A DNA stretch of 12,985 bases from contig NZ_JOFT01000065.1 in NCBI RefSeq assembly GCF_000725805.1, forward strand, positions 1-12,985, in the 5' to 3' direction. Made by a program: the position numbers and the translations under genes. Positions 5,205-12,817 of this stretch are shown piece after piece. Origin of the DNA: Streptomyces xanthophaeus (GTDB lineage: Bacteria; Actinomycetota; Actinomycetes; Streptomycetales; Streptomycetaceae). Every line of letters starts with the position of its first letter. Within the stretch, counting starts at the first letter, position 1. The notes beneath the pieces were generated by a model that saw nothing but the letters and a program-made list of their open reading frames with translations, did not search any database and had not been told where the DNA came from.

Positions 5205-6152
5205 ATGGCGCGCGTGTTTACCCAAGGGCGGCTGGTCTACGGGATGCAGCTCCCCGTCCAGTCGCAGAGCACCATCTACGCCGAGCCTTGGGAGGCGTCC
5301 GCGACGGCCGCCGACCTCGCCGAGGTGGCCCGGGCCGCCGACCGGGCGGGCTTCGGCTACCTGGCCACCTGCGACCACGTCGCGATCCCGCGGCGGCTCG
5401 CAGGCCCCATGAGCACCGTCTGGTACGACCCGGTGGCCACCCTCTCCTTCCTGGCCGGGATCACCGAGCACGTGCGCCTGCTGAGCCACGTCGCGATCCT
5501 GGGCCTGCGCCATCCGCTGGTCAGCGCCAAGCAGTACGCCACCCTCGACCACCTGTCCGGCGGCCGCCTGATCCTCGGTGTCGGCGCCGGGCACGTCCAG
5601 GAGGAGTTCGAGGTCCTCGGGGTGGACTTCGCGCGCCGCGGGGCCGTGCTCGACGAGACCCTGGACGCGCTGCGGGCGGCCCTGGGTCCCGAGGAGTACC
5701 CGGAGTTCGAGGGCGAGCTGTTCTCCTTCAAGGACCTCGGGCAGCTGCCCCGGCCCGCCCAGGAGCGGATCCCCGTCTGGGTCGGCGGCTCCTCCGGTCC
5801 CGCGGTGCGCCGCGCGGCCCTGCGCGGGGACGGCTGGCTGCCGCAGGGCGACCCGCGCGACCGGCTCCCGGCGCAGATCGCCCGCATCAGGGAGCTCCGG
5901 GCGCAGGCCGGGAACGAGGACCCCATCGAGTTCGGGGCCATCACCGAGGCGCTCTACGTGGGCGAGCCCGGCTGGGACACCGGCCGCCGGGCCCTCACCG
6001 GCAAGGCGCAGGCGCTCGCCGAGTCCCTGCGGGAGTACAAGGCGCTGGGCGTGGACCAGATCCAGGTGCGCTTCCGCAGCCGGGACCGCGCTGAACTCGT
6101 GGACCAGATAGCCGCGTTCGGCGCCGAGGTCGCGCCGCACCTCAATGACTAG
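5205..6152 (+). CDS. LLM-class oxidoreductase, F420-dependent type
   Basis: This is a 315-residue luciferase-like (TIM-barrel) oxidoreductase. Recognisable parts are YGMQLPVQSQ near the start, an early barrel helix with LAEVARAADRAGFGYLATCD, the block TLDHLSGGRLILGVGAGHVQEEFEVLGVDF in the middle, and IPVWVGGSSGPAVRRAA near 190-205. This pattern is that of the F420-dependent LLM group rather than the LuxA group. Such enzymes move hydride between F420 and an alcohol, aldehyde, imine or enone. ATG 5205 has GGCGAGG (5188-5194) about 10 nt upstream. An internal ATG at codon 14 (MQLPVQSQ) would still leave the fold intact but has poorer context. It is first of five genes in line, and its stop TAG is built into the ribosome site of the next gene. 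The cofactor is inferred from family resemblance only. Confidence 0.8.
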   Translation: MARVFTQGRLVYGMQLPVQSQSTIYAEPWEASATAADLAEVARAADRAGFGYLATCDHVAIPRRLAGPMSTVWYDPVATLSFLAGITEHVRLLSHVAILGLRHPLVSAKQYATLDHLSGGRLILGVGAGHVQEEFEVLGVDFARRGAVLDETLDALRAALGPEEYPEFEGELFSFKDLGQLPRPAQERIPVWVGGSSGPAVRRAALRGDGWLPQGDPRDRLPAQIARIRELRAQAGNEDPIEFGAITEALYVGEPGWDTGRRALTGKAQALAESLREYKALGVDQIQVRFRSRDRAELVDQIAAFGAEVAPHLND

Positions 6153-6162
6153 GAGTACCGGC

Positions 6163-6948
6163 ATGGGCAAGCTGGACGGGCGTGTCGTCGTCATCACGGG
6201 TGCGGCGCGCGGGCAGGGCGAGCAGGAGGCGCGCCTCTTCGCCGCCGAGGGGGCCAAGGTGCTCCTGGGGGACGTGCTGGACGAGCAGGGCGCGGCGGTG
6301 GCCAAGGACATCGGCGAGGACCGGGCCCGGTACGTGCGGATGGACGTGAGCCGCGAGGAGGACTGGGCGGCCGCGGTGGCGGCTGCGAAGGAGTCCTTCG
6401 GCCGGATCGACGGCCTGGTCAACAACGCGGGCATCCTGCGCTTCAACGAGCTGACCGCGACCCCGCTGGAGGAGTTCCAGCAGGTGGTCCAGGTCAATCA
6501 GGTGGGCGCCTTCCTCGGCATCAAGTCGGTGGCCCCGGAGATCGAGGCGGCCGGTGGCGGGACGATCGTGAACACCTCCTCGTACACCGGCCTGACGGGC
6601 ATGGCGTACGTGGGGACGTACGCGGCCACGAAGGCGGCCGTCCTCGGGCTGACCCGGGTGGCCGCGCTGGAGCTGGCCGCCAAGGGGATCCGGGTGAACG
6701 CGATGTGCCCGGGGGCCGTGGACACCCCGATGGCCAATCCGGGGCTGCTGGATCCGGCCGGGATGACCGACGAGGCCCGGGACGCGATGGCGGAGCTGTA
6801 CAAGCGGGTCGTGCCGATGGGGCGGGTGGGGCAGCCGGAGGAGGTGGCCCGGCTGGCCCTGTTTCTGAGCAGCGAGGACTCCTCGTACATCACCGGCCAG
6901 CCCTTCGTCATCGACGGCGGCTGGATGGCCGGGGTCAGCATTCTCTGA
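6163..6948 (+). CDS. SDR family NAD-dependent dehydrogenase
   Basis: This is a 261-residue classical short-chain dehydrogenase. The nucleotide-binding motif TGAARGQG is at 12-19, Asp37 after strand 2 (LLGDV) points to NAD(H) over NADP(H), NNAG is at 87-90, and the catalytic set is Asn112, Ser140, Tyr153 and Lys157 (YAATK). The C-terminal PMGRVG-P and TGQ-x-x-x-x-DGG are standard. The order LLGDVLDEQGAA, EEDW and DGLVNNAGI resembles the actinobacterial 3-alpha/20-beta-hydroxysteroid dehydrogenase (FabG3) branch, so a secondary alcohol on a ring or chain is a fair guess, though not a proof. AGGAG (6150-6154) sits 8 nt before ATG 6163, so I prefer that start over ATG 6145, which overlaps the upstream gene. 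The gap to the LLM stop is 10 nt, so the two are co-translated. Confidence 0.85.
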   Translation: MGKLDGRVVVITGAARGQGEQEARLFAAEGAKVLLGDVLDEQGAAVAKDIGEDRARYVRMDVSREEDWAAAVAAAKESFGRIDGLVNNAGILRFNELTATPLEEFQQVVQVNQVGAFLGIKSVAPEIEAAGGGTIVNTSSYTGLTGMAYVGTYAATKAAVLGLTRVAALELAAKGIRVNAMCPGAVDTPMANPGLLDPAGMTDEARDAMAELYKRVVPMGRVGQPEEVARLALFLSSEDSSYITGQPFVIDGGWMAGVSIL

Positions 6949-6954
6949 GGTCAT

Positions 6955-6969
6955 CTGATGGAGCGTCAG
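6955..6969. promoter_or_regulatory. Operator-like copy 3, CTGATG-GAG-CGTCAG
   Basis: It has one mismatch (T for C) from CTGACG-N3-CGTCAG, with 11 of 12 fixed positions kept. It starts 7 nt after the SDR stop. Its right half also forms a second perfect inverted repeat, GAGCGTCA-N5-TGACGCTC (6961-6981). Confidence 0.5.
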
Positions 6970-6972
6970 GTA

Positions 6973-7002
6973 TTGACGCTCCCGCCCTCGCGGTGGAACA
7001 GT
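6973..7002 (+). promoter_or_regulatory. Possible promoter for the second LLM gene
   Basis: TTGACG (6973-6978) is a near-consensus -35. AACAGT (6997-7002), 18 bp downstream, is a weak -10. Operator copy 3 touches the -35 region and copy 4 lies just downstream of the expected start of transcription, which suits repression. This would let genes three to five be expressed separately from the first two. Confidence 0.45.
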
Positions 7003-7015
7003 CGAGACATCAAAT

Positions 7016-7030
7016 CTGACGCAACGTCAG
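7016..7030. promoter_or_regulatory. Operator copy 4, CTGACG-CAA-CGTCAG
   Basis: This is a perfect palindrome identical in both arms to copy 1. The symmetry extends one base on each side to TCTGACG/CGTCAGA. It ends 23 nt before the TTG start of the LuxA-type LLM gene. Its centre is 61 bp from that of copy 3. Confidence 0.65.
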
Positions 7031-7053
7031 AAACCAAAGGACGGTGAACCCCC

Positions 7054-8175
7054 TTGGAATTCGGGCTCTTCGTGCAGGGATACGTGCCTGAGGCGCGGTC
7101 CAAGGTCGACCCCGAGGCAGAGCACAAGGCGCTCGTCGAGGAGACCGAGTACGTCATCCAGGCCGACAAGTCCGGCTTCAAGTACGCCTGGGCCTCCGAG
7201 CACCACTTCCTGGAGGAGTACTCGCACCTGTCGGCGAACGAGGTCTTCCTCGGCTACCTCGCCGCCGCCACCGAGCGCATCCACCTCGGCTCCGGCATCT
7301 TCAACCCGCTCGCCCCGGTGAACCACCCCGTCAAGGTGGCCGAGAAGGTCACCATGCTCGACCACCTCTCCAGGGGGCGCTTCGAGTTCGGCACCGGCCG
7401 CGGCGCGGGCAGCCACGAGATCCTCGGCTTCATGCCCGGCATCACGGACATGAACCACACCAAGGAGATCTGGGAAGAGACCATCGCCGAGTTCCCCAAG
7501 ATGTTCCTCCAGGAGGAGTACGAGGGGTTCCAGGGCAAGCACTGGTCGCTGCCCCCGCGCAAGGTCTTCCCCAAGCCGTACGGCAAGGCCCACCCGGCCA
7601 TGTGGTACGCCGCCGGCTCCCCCTCCTCGTACGCGATGGCCGCCAAGAAGGGCCTCGGCGTCCTCGGCTTCAGCGTCCAGAAGGTCTCCGACATGGAGTG
7701 GGTGCTGGAGCAGTACAAGACGGCCATCCAGGAGGCCAAGGCCATCGGCGCCTTCGTCAACGACAACGTCATGGTCACCTCGACCGCGATCTGCGCCGAG
7801 ACCCACGACAAGGCCGTCGAGATAGCCGTCAACGCCAACATGAACCGCTTCCAGTCGCTGGTCTTCCGCTACCACGACACCTTCCCGCGGCCCGAGGCGA
7901 TCCCGGAGTGGCCCGAGACCCTGCCCGAGTACAACGCGGAGATCATCGAGCTGCTGATCGCTGAGGAACTCCTCATCTGCGGCGACCCCTCCGAGGTCCG
8001 CGCCCAGTGCAAGCGCTGGGAGCAGGCCGGTGCCGACCAGCTCTCCTTCGGCCTGCCGACCGGGGTCTCGTACGAGGACACGATGACCACCATCAAGCTC
8101 ATCGGCGAGCACGTGATCCCGCACATCGACACGGACCCCGTGCACCGCACGACCCGCTTCCGCGAAGGCGCGTAG
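7054..8175 (+). CDS. LLM-class flavin-dependent monooxygenase (LuxA type)
   Basis: This is a 373-residue bacterial-luciferase-like protein. Its features are MEFGLFVQGY (strand 1), WASEHHFLEEYSH at about 47-58 (the E-H-H motif of the LuxA group), GSGIFNPLAPVNHPVKVAE and MLDHLSRGRFEFGTGRGAGSHE. The family uses reduced FMN and O2 for hydroxylation, Baeyer-Villiger-type insertion, or related oxidations. Size and motifs are close to type II Baeyer-Villiger oxygenases and alkanal monooxygenases. The start is TTG 7054, with AAAGGACGG (7036-7044) upstream. GTG 7044 is out of frame, and no ATG or GTG start would give a full first strand. A flavin reductase to feed FMNH2 is not seen in the window. It sits 105 nt after the SDR gene and has its own operator pair and possible promoter. 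Two hairpins follow it. It belongs to a different LLM branch from the 5205 gene, so the two are not duplicates. Confidence 0.8.
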   Translation: MEFGLFVQGYVPEARSKVDPEAEHKALVEETEYVIQADKSGFKYAWASEHHFLEEYSHLSANEVFLGYLAAATERIHLGSGIFNPLAPVNHPVKVAEKVTMLDHLSRGRFEFGTGRGAGSHEILGFMPGITDMNHTKEIWEETIAEFPKMFLQEEYEGFQGKHWSLPPRKVFPKPYGKAHPAMWYAAGSPSSYAMAAKKGLGVLGFSVQKVSDMEWVLEQYKTAIQEAKAIGAFVNDNVMVTSTAICAETHDKAVEIAVNANMNRFQSLVFRYHDTFPRPEAIPEWPETLPEYNAEIIELLIAEELLICGDPSEVRAQCKRWEQAGADQLSFGLPTGVSYEDTMTTIKLIGEHVIPHIDTDPVHRTTRFREGA

Positions 8176-8190
8176 CCCGCGGGGAGAACG

Positions 8191-8219
8191 GGGGCGGCGT
8201 CTTCCCGGACCGCCGCCCC
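8191..8219. terminator. Hairpin after the second LLM gene
   Basis: GGGGCGGCG (8191-8199) pairs perfectly with CGCCGCCCC (8211-8219) around an 11-nt loop, 15 nt after the stop. There is no T-run. It may cause partial termination or 3'-end protection ahead of the amidohydrolase gene. Confidence 0.5.
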
Positions 8220-8226
8220 GCAACCG

Positions 8227-8282
8227 GCCCCGGCCGGAGTCATGCCGTGGCCGCGGCCGGCCCGGCGGACTCCGGCCGGGGC
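8227..8282. repeat. Second, 15-bp perfect inverted repeat in the LLM-amidohydrolase gap
   Basis: GCCCCGGCCGGAGTC (8227-8241) pairs with GACTCCGGCCGGGGC (8268-8282). The 26-nt loop contains the palindrome GGCCGCGGCC. With the hairpin just upstream, most of 8191-8282 would be folded in RNA. The rest of the 206-nt gap shows no clear promoter. Confidence 0.6.
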
Positions 8283-8381
8283 ACGCGGCTGCGGCGCCGT
8301 CGCGGGGGCCGGACCGTGCACCCGCGGGGAGCGGAGCCCCAGGACACGGCGCGCAACGCGCACACAGGCAGAAGGGACGTC

Positions 8382-10121
8382 ATGCTCGACCACCTGATCA
8401 AGGGCGCGACCGTCGTGGACGGCACCGGCGCCCCGGCCCGCGTCGCGGACGTCGGCATCCGCGACGGCCGGATCGTCACCATCGCCGACCCCGGCACCGT
8501 CACGGAAGAGGCCCGCACCAGCGAGGACGCCACCGGCCTCGTCCTGACCCCCGGCTTCGTCGACCCCCACACGCACTACGACGCCCAGCTCTTCTGGGAC
8601 CCGTACGCCACCCCCTCCATGAACCACGGCGTGACCACCGTCGCCGGCGGGAACTGCGGCTTCACCCTGGCCCCGCTCAACCCCGCCCGCCCCGAGGACG
8701 CCGACTACACGCGCCGCATGATGAGCAAGGTCGAGGGCATGGCACTCAAGGCGCTCGAAGAGGGCGTTGACTGGACCTGGTCCACCTTCGGCGAGTACCT
8801 CGACGCCCTGGAGGGGCGGATCGCCGTCAACGCCGGCTTCATGGTCGGACACTGCGCCCTGCGCCGCCACGTCATGGGCGAGGCGGCCGTCGGCGGCCAG
8901 CCCACCCCCGAGCAGCTCCAGGAGATGCTCGACCTCTTCCACGACGCCATGGACGCGGGCGCCTGGGGCCTGTCCACCACCCAGTCCTCCACCCACTCCG
9001 ACGGCTCCGGCGCCCCCGTCGCCTCCCGGCACGCCCGGCCCGCCGAGCTCCTCGCCCTCTCCCGGGCGGTCGCCGAACACGAGGGCACCCAGCTGGAGGC
9101 GATCGTCGCGGGCTGCCTCGACCAGTTCTCCGACGAGGAGATCGACCTCTTCGTCGACATGAGCGCGGCCGCCGGCCGCCCGCTGAACTGGAACGTCCTC
9201 ACCATCGACGCCTCCGTCCCCGAACGGGTGCCGCGCCAGCTGGTCCCCAGCGAGCGCGCCCGCAAGGCGGGCGGCCGGATCGTCGCACTGACCATGCCGA
9301 TCCTCACCCCCATGAACATGTCGCTGGGGACCTTCTGCGCGCTCAACCTCATACCCGGCTGGGGCGAGGTCCTCGGCCTGCCCGTCCCCGAACGGATCGC
9401 CAGGCTCCGCGACGCCGGCGTACGGGCCGAGATGCTGCGCCGCGCCGACAGCAAGGAGGCCGGAGTCTTCCGCCGCCTCGCCAACTTCGGGCGCTACGTC
9501 ATCGGTGACACGTACAGCAAGGAGAACGAGGGGCTCTCCGGGCGCGTCGTCAACGACATCGCCGCCGAGCGCGGCCAGGACCCCTTCCACTGCCTGGTGG
9601 AGATCTGCGCCAACGACGACCTGCGCACCGTCCTGTGGCCGATGCCCACCGACAACGACCCGGCCAGCTGGGCCCTGCGCCAGGAGACCTGGCAGCACGA
9701 GGACGTCATGCTCGGCGGCTCCGACGCGGGCGCCCACCTGGACCGGATGTGCGGGGCCCCGTACACGACCCGCTTCCTCGGGGACTGCCTGCGCGGCCGC
9801 AAGCTGGTCCCGCTGGAGCAGGCCGTACGGATGCTCACCGACGACCCGGCCCAGCTGTTCGGGCTGCGCGAACGCGGCCGGATCGCCGAGGGCTACCACG
9901 CGGACCTGGTCCTCTTCGACCCCGAGCGCATCGAGGCCGGTCCCGCGACCCTGGTCCACGACCTGCCCGGGGACAGCCCGCGGCTGGACGCGCGGGCCAT
10001 CGGGATCGTCTCCGTACGGGTCAACGGCGTGGAGACCATCCGCGACGACGAGGTGACGGGCGCGGTCCCGGGGACCGTGCTCCGCTCGGGCCGGGACACG
10101 AGGACGGTGAGCACCCGATGA
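8382..10121 (+). CDS. Amidohydrolase of the N-acyl-D-amino-acid deacylase family
   Basis: This is a 579-residue amidohydrolase-superfamily enzyme. An N-terminal beta segment leads to the metal motif GFVDPHTHYDAQ (His63, His65). NCG follows (Cys92, the bridging-ligand position of D-aminoacylases), then GHCALR (His157), GGSDAGAH (Asp448, His452) and ADLVLFDP in the closing beta-domain. The family cleaves C-N bonds of N-acyl amino acids or cyclic amides. Compared with canonical D-aminoacylase, the strand-5 His (THMR) appears here as TQLE (236-239) and the strand-6 His (SHHK) as NWNV (269-272). One metal site is therefore probably changed, and the substrate may not be an acyl-D-amino acid. GAAGGGA (8371-8377) precedes ATG 8382. 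The open frame reaches back to 8007 but runs through the LLM gene. Its stop overlaps the next start (ATGA). Confidence 0.75.
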   Translation: MLDHLIKGATVVDGTGAPARVADVGIRDGRIVTIADPGTVTEEARTSEDATGLVLTPGFVDPHTHYDAQLFWDPYATPSMNHGVTTVAGGNCGFTLAPLNPARPEDADYTRRMMSKVEGMALKALEEGVDWTWSTFGEYLDALEGRIAVNAGFMVGHCALRRHVMGEAAVGGQPTPEQLQEMLDLFHDAMDAGAWGLSTTQSSTHSDGSGAPVASRHARPAELLALSRAVAEHEGTQLEAIVAGCLDQFSDEEIDLFVDMSAAAGRPLNWNVLTIDASVPERVPRQLVPSERARKAGGRIVALTMPILTPMNMSLGTFCALNLIPGWGEVLGLPVPERIARLRDAGVRAEMLRRADSKEAGVFRRLANFGRYVIGDTYSKENEGLSGRVVNDIAAERGQDPFHCLVEICANDDLRTVLWPMPTDNDPASWALRQETWQHEDVMLGGSDAGAHLDRMCGAPYTTRFLGDCLRGRKLVPLEQAVRMLTDDPAQLFGLRERGRIAEGYHADLVLFDPERIEAGPATLVHDLPGDSPRLDARAIGIVSVRVNGVETIRDDEVTGAVPGTVLRSGRDTRTVSTR

Positions 10122-11584
10122 CGGATCCGCAGCGGCTCTACATCGGCGGGCAATGGGTGGAACCCGCCGGCGGCCACTACGAGGTCATCGACCCGGCGGA
10201 CGAATCGGTGGTCGGGCTCGCCCCCGAGGCCTCCCGCGCCCAGGTCCAGGAGGCGGCCCGCGCCGCGGCCGAGGCCTTCACCTCCTGGTCGCGCACCCGT
10301 CCCGAGGAGCGGGCGGCGATCCTCGACCGGGCCGCGGACATCATCCAGCGGGAGTACGAACCGTGGGCGGCGCTGGCCCAGGCGGAGACGGGCGCCCCCA
10401 CCGGCATCGCGCGCGGCATGCAGGTCGGGGTGGGCGTGGCCCGCTTCCGCCGGTACGCGAAGGGCGCCCTGGAACCCGTGGAACGGGGCCTTCCGCCGCA
10501 GGTCACCGAGGCCGGACCGATGGGGAAGGCCGCCGTCCTGGGCGCGCTGGAGGTCCGTCAGCCGGTCGGCGTGGTCACCTGCATCACCTCGTACAACAAC
10601 CCGTGGGCGAACCCCGCGGGCAAGGTGGCCCCGGCGCTCGCCATGGGCAACACGGTCGTCGTCAAACCCGCCCCGCAGGACCCCCTGTCGGTGTTCAAGA
10701 TGGCCGAGGCCCTCGCGGAGGCCGGGGTGCCGCCGGGCGTGGTCAACGTCGTGAACGGGCAGTCCGTCGAGGTCGGCGAGGCCGCCGTGGACTCCCCGGA
10801 CGTGGACATGGTGTCCTTCACCGGCTCCACCGCCGTCGGCCAGCGCATCGCGGAGGTCTGCGGCCGCACCATGAAGCGGCAGCTGATGGAGCTCGGCGGC
10901 AAGGGCGCGGCGATCGTCCTGGACGACGCCGACCTGGACGCGGCCGTGATGGGCATCGGGACGACCTTCTCCTTCTACTCCGGCCAGATATGCACCGCAC
11001 CCACCCGGGTGATCGCCCACCGCTCCGTCTACGAGCAGCTGATCGAGAAGCTGACCGGCTACCTGGCCTTCATGAAGGTCGGACACCCGGGGGAGCGGGG
11101 CACGGTGGTCGGCCCGGTGATCTCGGCCGCGCACCGGGACCGCGTGGAGTCCTACGTCGAGCTAGGCAAGAAGGAAGGGGCGCGGCTCGCGTACGGCGGC
11201 GAGCGCCCGGTGGTCGGCGACGGCCGGGGCTTCTACGTGGCCCCCACCCTGCTGGTGGACTGCACGAACGACATGCGGGTGGTCCGCGAGGAGGTCTTCG
11301 GCCCGGTCGTGGTGGTCGTCCCCTTCGACGGGGGCGAGGAGGAGGCGGTCGCGCTGGCCAACGACAGCGACTTCGGCCTGATCAGCTACGTGTGGTCCGG
11401 GGACTCGGCGCGCGCGTTCCGCGTGGCCCGGCGACTGCGCGCGGGCGGGGTCGGGGTGAACACCATCGGCCGGAACATGGAGGCGCCGTTCGGCGGCTTC
11501 AAACGCTCGGGGGTGGGCCGGGACGTGGGCTCGTACGCCCTGCACGCGTACAGCGAGGTCCAGTCGATCGTCTGGACCGGCTGA
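10118..11584 (+). CDS. Aldehyde dehydrogenase family protein
   Basis: This is a 488-residue NAD(P)+-dependent aldehyde dehydrogenase of usual length. Residues visible are Asn160 (TSYNNPWANP, equal to the Asn of PWNFP), Lys183 (VVVKPAP), FTGST at 234-238 in the cofactor site, Glu258 (MELGGKG), nucleophile Cys292 (SGQICTAPTR), EEVFGPV, and the end motif PFGGFKRSGVGRD. It converts an aldehyde to the acid with no sign of the CoA-acylating type. The start ATG 10118 overlaps the amidohydrolase stop as ATGA, which implies translational coupling and a shared pathway. GGTGAG (10106-10111) is the likely ribosome site. It is the last gene of the set, and a strong hairpin begins 8 nt after its stop. Substrate preference, such as fatty, semialdehyde or aromatic, cannot be read. 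Confidence 0.9.
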   Translation: MTDPQRLYIGGQWVEPAGGHYEVIDPADESVVGLAPEASRAQVQEAARAAAEAFTSWSRTRPEERAAILDRAADIIQREYEPWAALAQAETGAPTGIARGMQVGVGVARFRRYAKGALEPVERGLPPQVTEAGPMGKAAVLGALEVRQPVGVVTCITSYNNPWANPAGKVAPALAMGNTVVVKPAPQDPLSVFKMAEALAEAGVPPGVVNVVNGQSVEVGEAAVDSPDVDMVSFTGSTAVGQRIAEVCGRTMKRQLMELGGKGAAIVLDDADLDAAVMGIGTTFSFYSGQICTAPTRVIAHRSVYEQLIEKLTGYLAFMKVGHPGERGTVVGPVISAAHRDRVESYVELGKKEGARLAYGGERPVVGDGRGFYVAPTLLVDCTNDMRVVREEVFGPVVVVVPFDGGEEEAVALANDSDFGLISYVWSGDSARAFRVARRLRAGGVGVNTIGRNMEAPFGGFKRSGVGRDVGSYALHAYSEVQSIVWTG

Positions 11585-11591
11585 AGCACAT

Positions 11592-11630
11592 CGACGGCCG
11601 GCCGGGGGTGCGTTCCCCGGCCGGCCGTCG
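11592..11630. terminator. Strong bidirectional terminator hairpin
   Basis: CGACGGCCGGCCGGGG (11592-11607) pairs perfectly over 16 bp with CCCCGGCCGGCCGTCG (11615-11630) around a 7-nt loop. It lies between the convergent aldehyde dehydrogenase and the right-hand minus-strand gene, and ends 5 nt from the latter's stop. It closes the catabolic set. Confidence 0.8.
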
Positions 11631-11635
11631 CGTTC

Positions 11636-12817
11636 CTACGTGTCCTGGCCTGCCCCGTCCGCCCAGCTGTAGCCCAGCGACGCCGCGAGTTCGCTGCTGC
11701 CGCGGTGGAGTCGGGCGAAGCCCTTCGGGTCGGACCTCACGATCCGTTCCAGCGCGGCGGCCGCCCGTTCCTCGGGCGGGCTGCCGTCATCGGGCAGCCG
11801 CCATTCGAAGTACAGCCGCAGCGGCTGCCCGTGCCGGTCCTCGGCGCCGTCCGGCGCCGAGAACACGAGCCGCGCCACCGTCGTGTGCGGCTCACGCACA
11901 TCCGTCCCGACCCAGGTGACGCCGAGATCCCACCGCCGCAGCAGCTCCGGCCGCTCCCGCAGACCTGCCGCGATCAGCCGCGCCGTGCGCCGGGCGGGCC
12001 AGCACCAGGACTCGTCCTTCTCGGCGCGGTCGACCTCGGCGTCGTACGCGGCCGCGTCGAAACGGTACGCGGGCGGCGGCGGGCCGACCGCCCCGCGCCA
12101 GCCGTCCCACACCACTTCGCCGCCGTCCCGGCGGATCGTCACGTACAGCGCGCCGCAGCAGCCCTCGGTGCAGCTCGCCTCGGCGAGTTGTACCTCCCGC
12201 GGCTCAGGTCCGGCCCGCAGGCCGCCGGTGTCGATCAGGAGCTCGGGCGGGTTGCCCGGCCCCTTGTCGAACAGCGCGGGCAGCAGCGGGAGCCCGTCGA
12301 CCAGGATCCGGGTCTCGACGGTGGGCGAGGACGCGCCGGTGTGGACCGCGACCACTTCCCACCGCGGGCGGCCGCCGGCTGCGGTGCGGGCGAACGGCAG
12401 GTCCCGGGTGCGCCGGAACCACTCCGCTCTCCGGTCGTCGGGTACGGGCTCCCGCGCGACCTCGGCCGGCAGCCGGTCCAGGGCGTCGAGCAGGGCCCGG
12501 CGCCGCCCGGGCCGCCAGTTCAGCAGTACGGCGGGGCCGCTGTGCAGGTCGAGGGCGATCGAGAGCAGGAGCGACTGGTGTTCCGGGGTCGGAGGCAGCC
12601 GGTCGGCGTGCCGGACCAGGGCCTCGTACACGGACCGGGCGGGCAGGTAGTCGAGGATCGCGGAGCGGTGGTCGCGCTGCGCGGCCATGTGGTGCAGCAG
12701 CCGGGCGGTCAGCACGAGCAGGCCGGCGTCCTCGGGGTGGGCCCGGAGCAGCCCGCGCAGGTCGGCGGCCTCGGCGATGCGGCGGGCGAAGAGCAAGGCC
12801 CGTGGTTCGTCGGGCAC
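11636..12817 (-). CDS. Uncharacterised protein, unknown family
   Basis: I do not recognise this family. From GTG 12817 it is 393 residues. The first 130 or so are Leu/Ala/Arg-rich helices of repeat-like or TPR-like character (RALLFARRIAEAADLRGLLR). The middle has beta-like segments with DTGGL and the cysteine cluster ASCTEGCCGALYV at about 214-226, a possible metal or disulfide site. The last third contains VTWVGTDVREPHTTVARLVFSAP and a charged C-terminus. There is no signal peptide or membrane helix, so it is probably cytoplasmic. Coding-like sequence continues upstream in frame (TPLLTPLVEAIATGDAEAVR) to about 12890 without an ATG, GTG or TTG, and the frame is open to the window edge. The true start is therefore uncertain: an ATG at 12912 would join the frame if one C were missing from the CCCC run at 12888-12891. 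Confidence 0.65.
   Translation of the reverse strand: MPDEPRALLFARRIAEAADLRGLLRAHPEDAGLLVLTARLLHHMAAQRDHRSAILDYLPARSVYEALVRHADRLPPTPEHQSLLLSIALDLHSGPAVLLNWRPGRRRALLDALDRLPAEVAREPVPDDRRAEWFRRTRDLPFARTAAGGRPRWEVVAVHTGASSPTVETRILVDGLPLLPALFDKGPGNPPELLIDTGGLRAGPEPREVQLAEASCTEGCCGALYVTIRRDGGEVVWDGWRGAVGPPPPAYRFDAAAYDAEVDRAEKDESWCWPARRTARLIAAGLRERPELLRRWDLGVTWVGTDVREPHTTVARLVFSAPDGAEDRHGQPLRLYFEWRLPDDGSPPEERAAAALERIVRSDPKGFARLHRGSSELAASLGYSWADGAGQDT

Noticed and set aside
4829..5206. Open frames through the 10/11-bp repeat array
   Set aside because: Both strands give only low-complexity Pro/Gly/Arg repeats, with no start signal and no neighbouring support.
6145..6162. Earlier ATG for the SDR gene
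   Set aside because: It overlaps the preceding stop and has no ribosome site. AGGAG is well placed for ATG 6163.
7869..9959. Long minus-strand open frame of 696 residues
   Set aside because: It is antisense to the amidohydrolase, whose motifs are clear. Its Gly/Val/Asp-rich text is the usual mirror of a GC-rich gene.
10153..11919. Plus-strand frame of 588 residues overlapping the aldehyde dehydrogenase
   Set aside because: It is a shadow in another frame, Gly/Arg-rich, and runs through the terminator hairpin.
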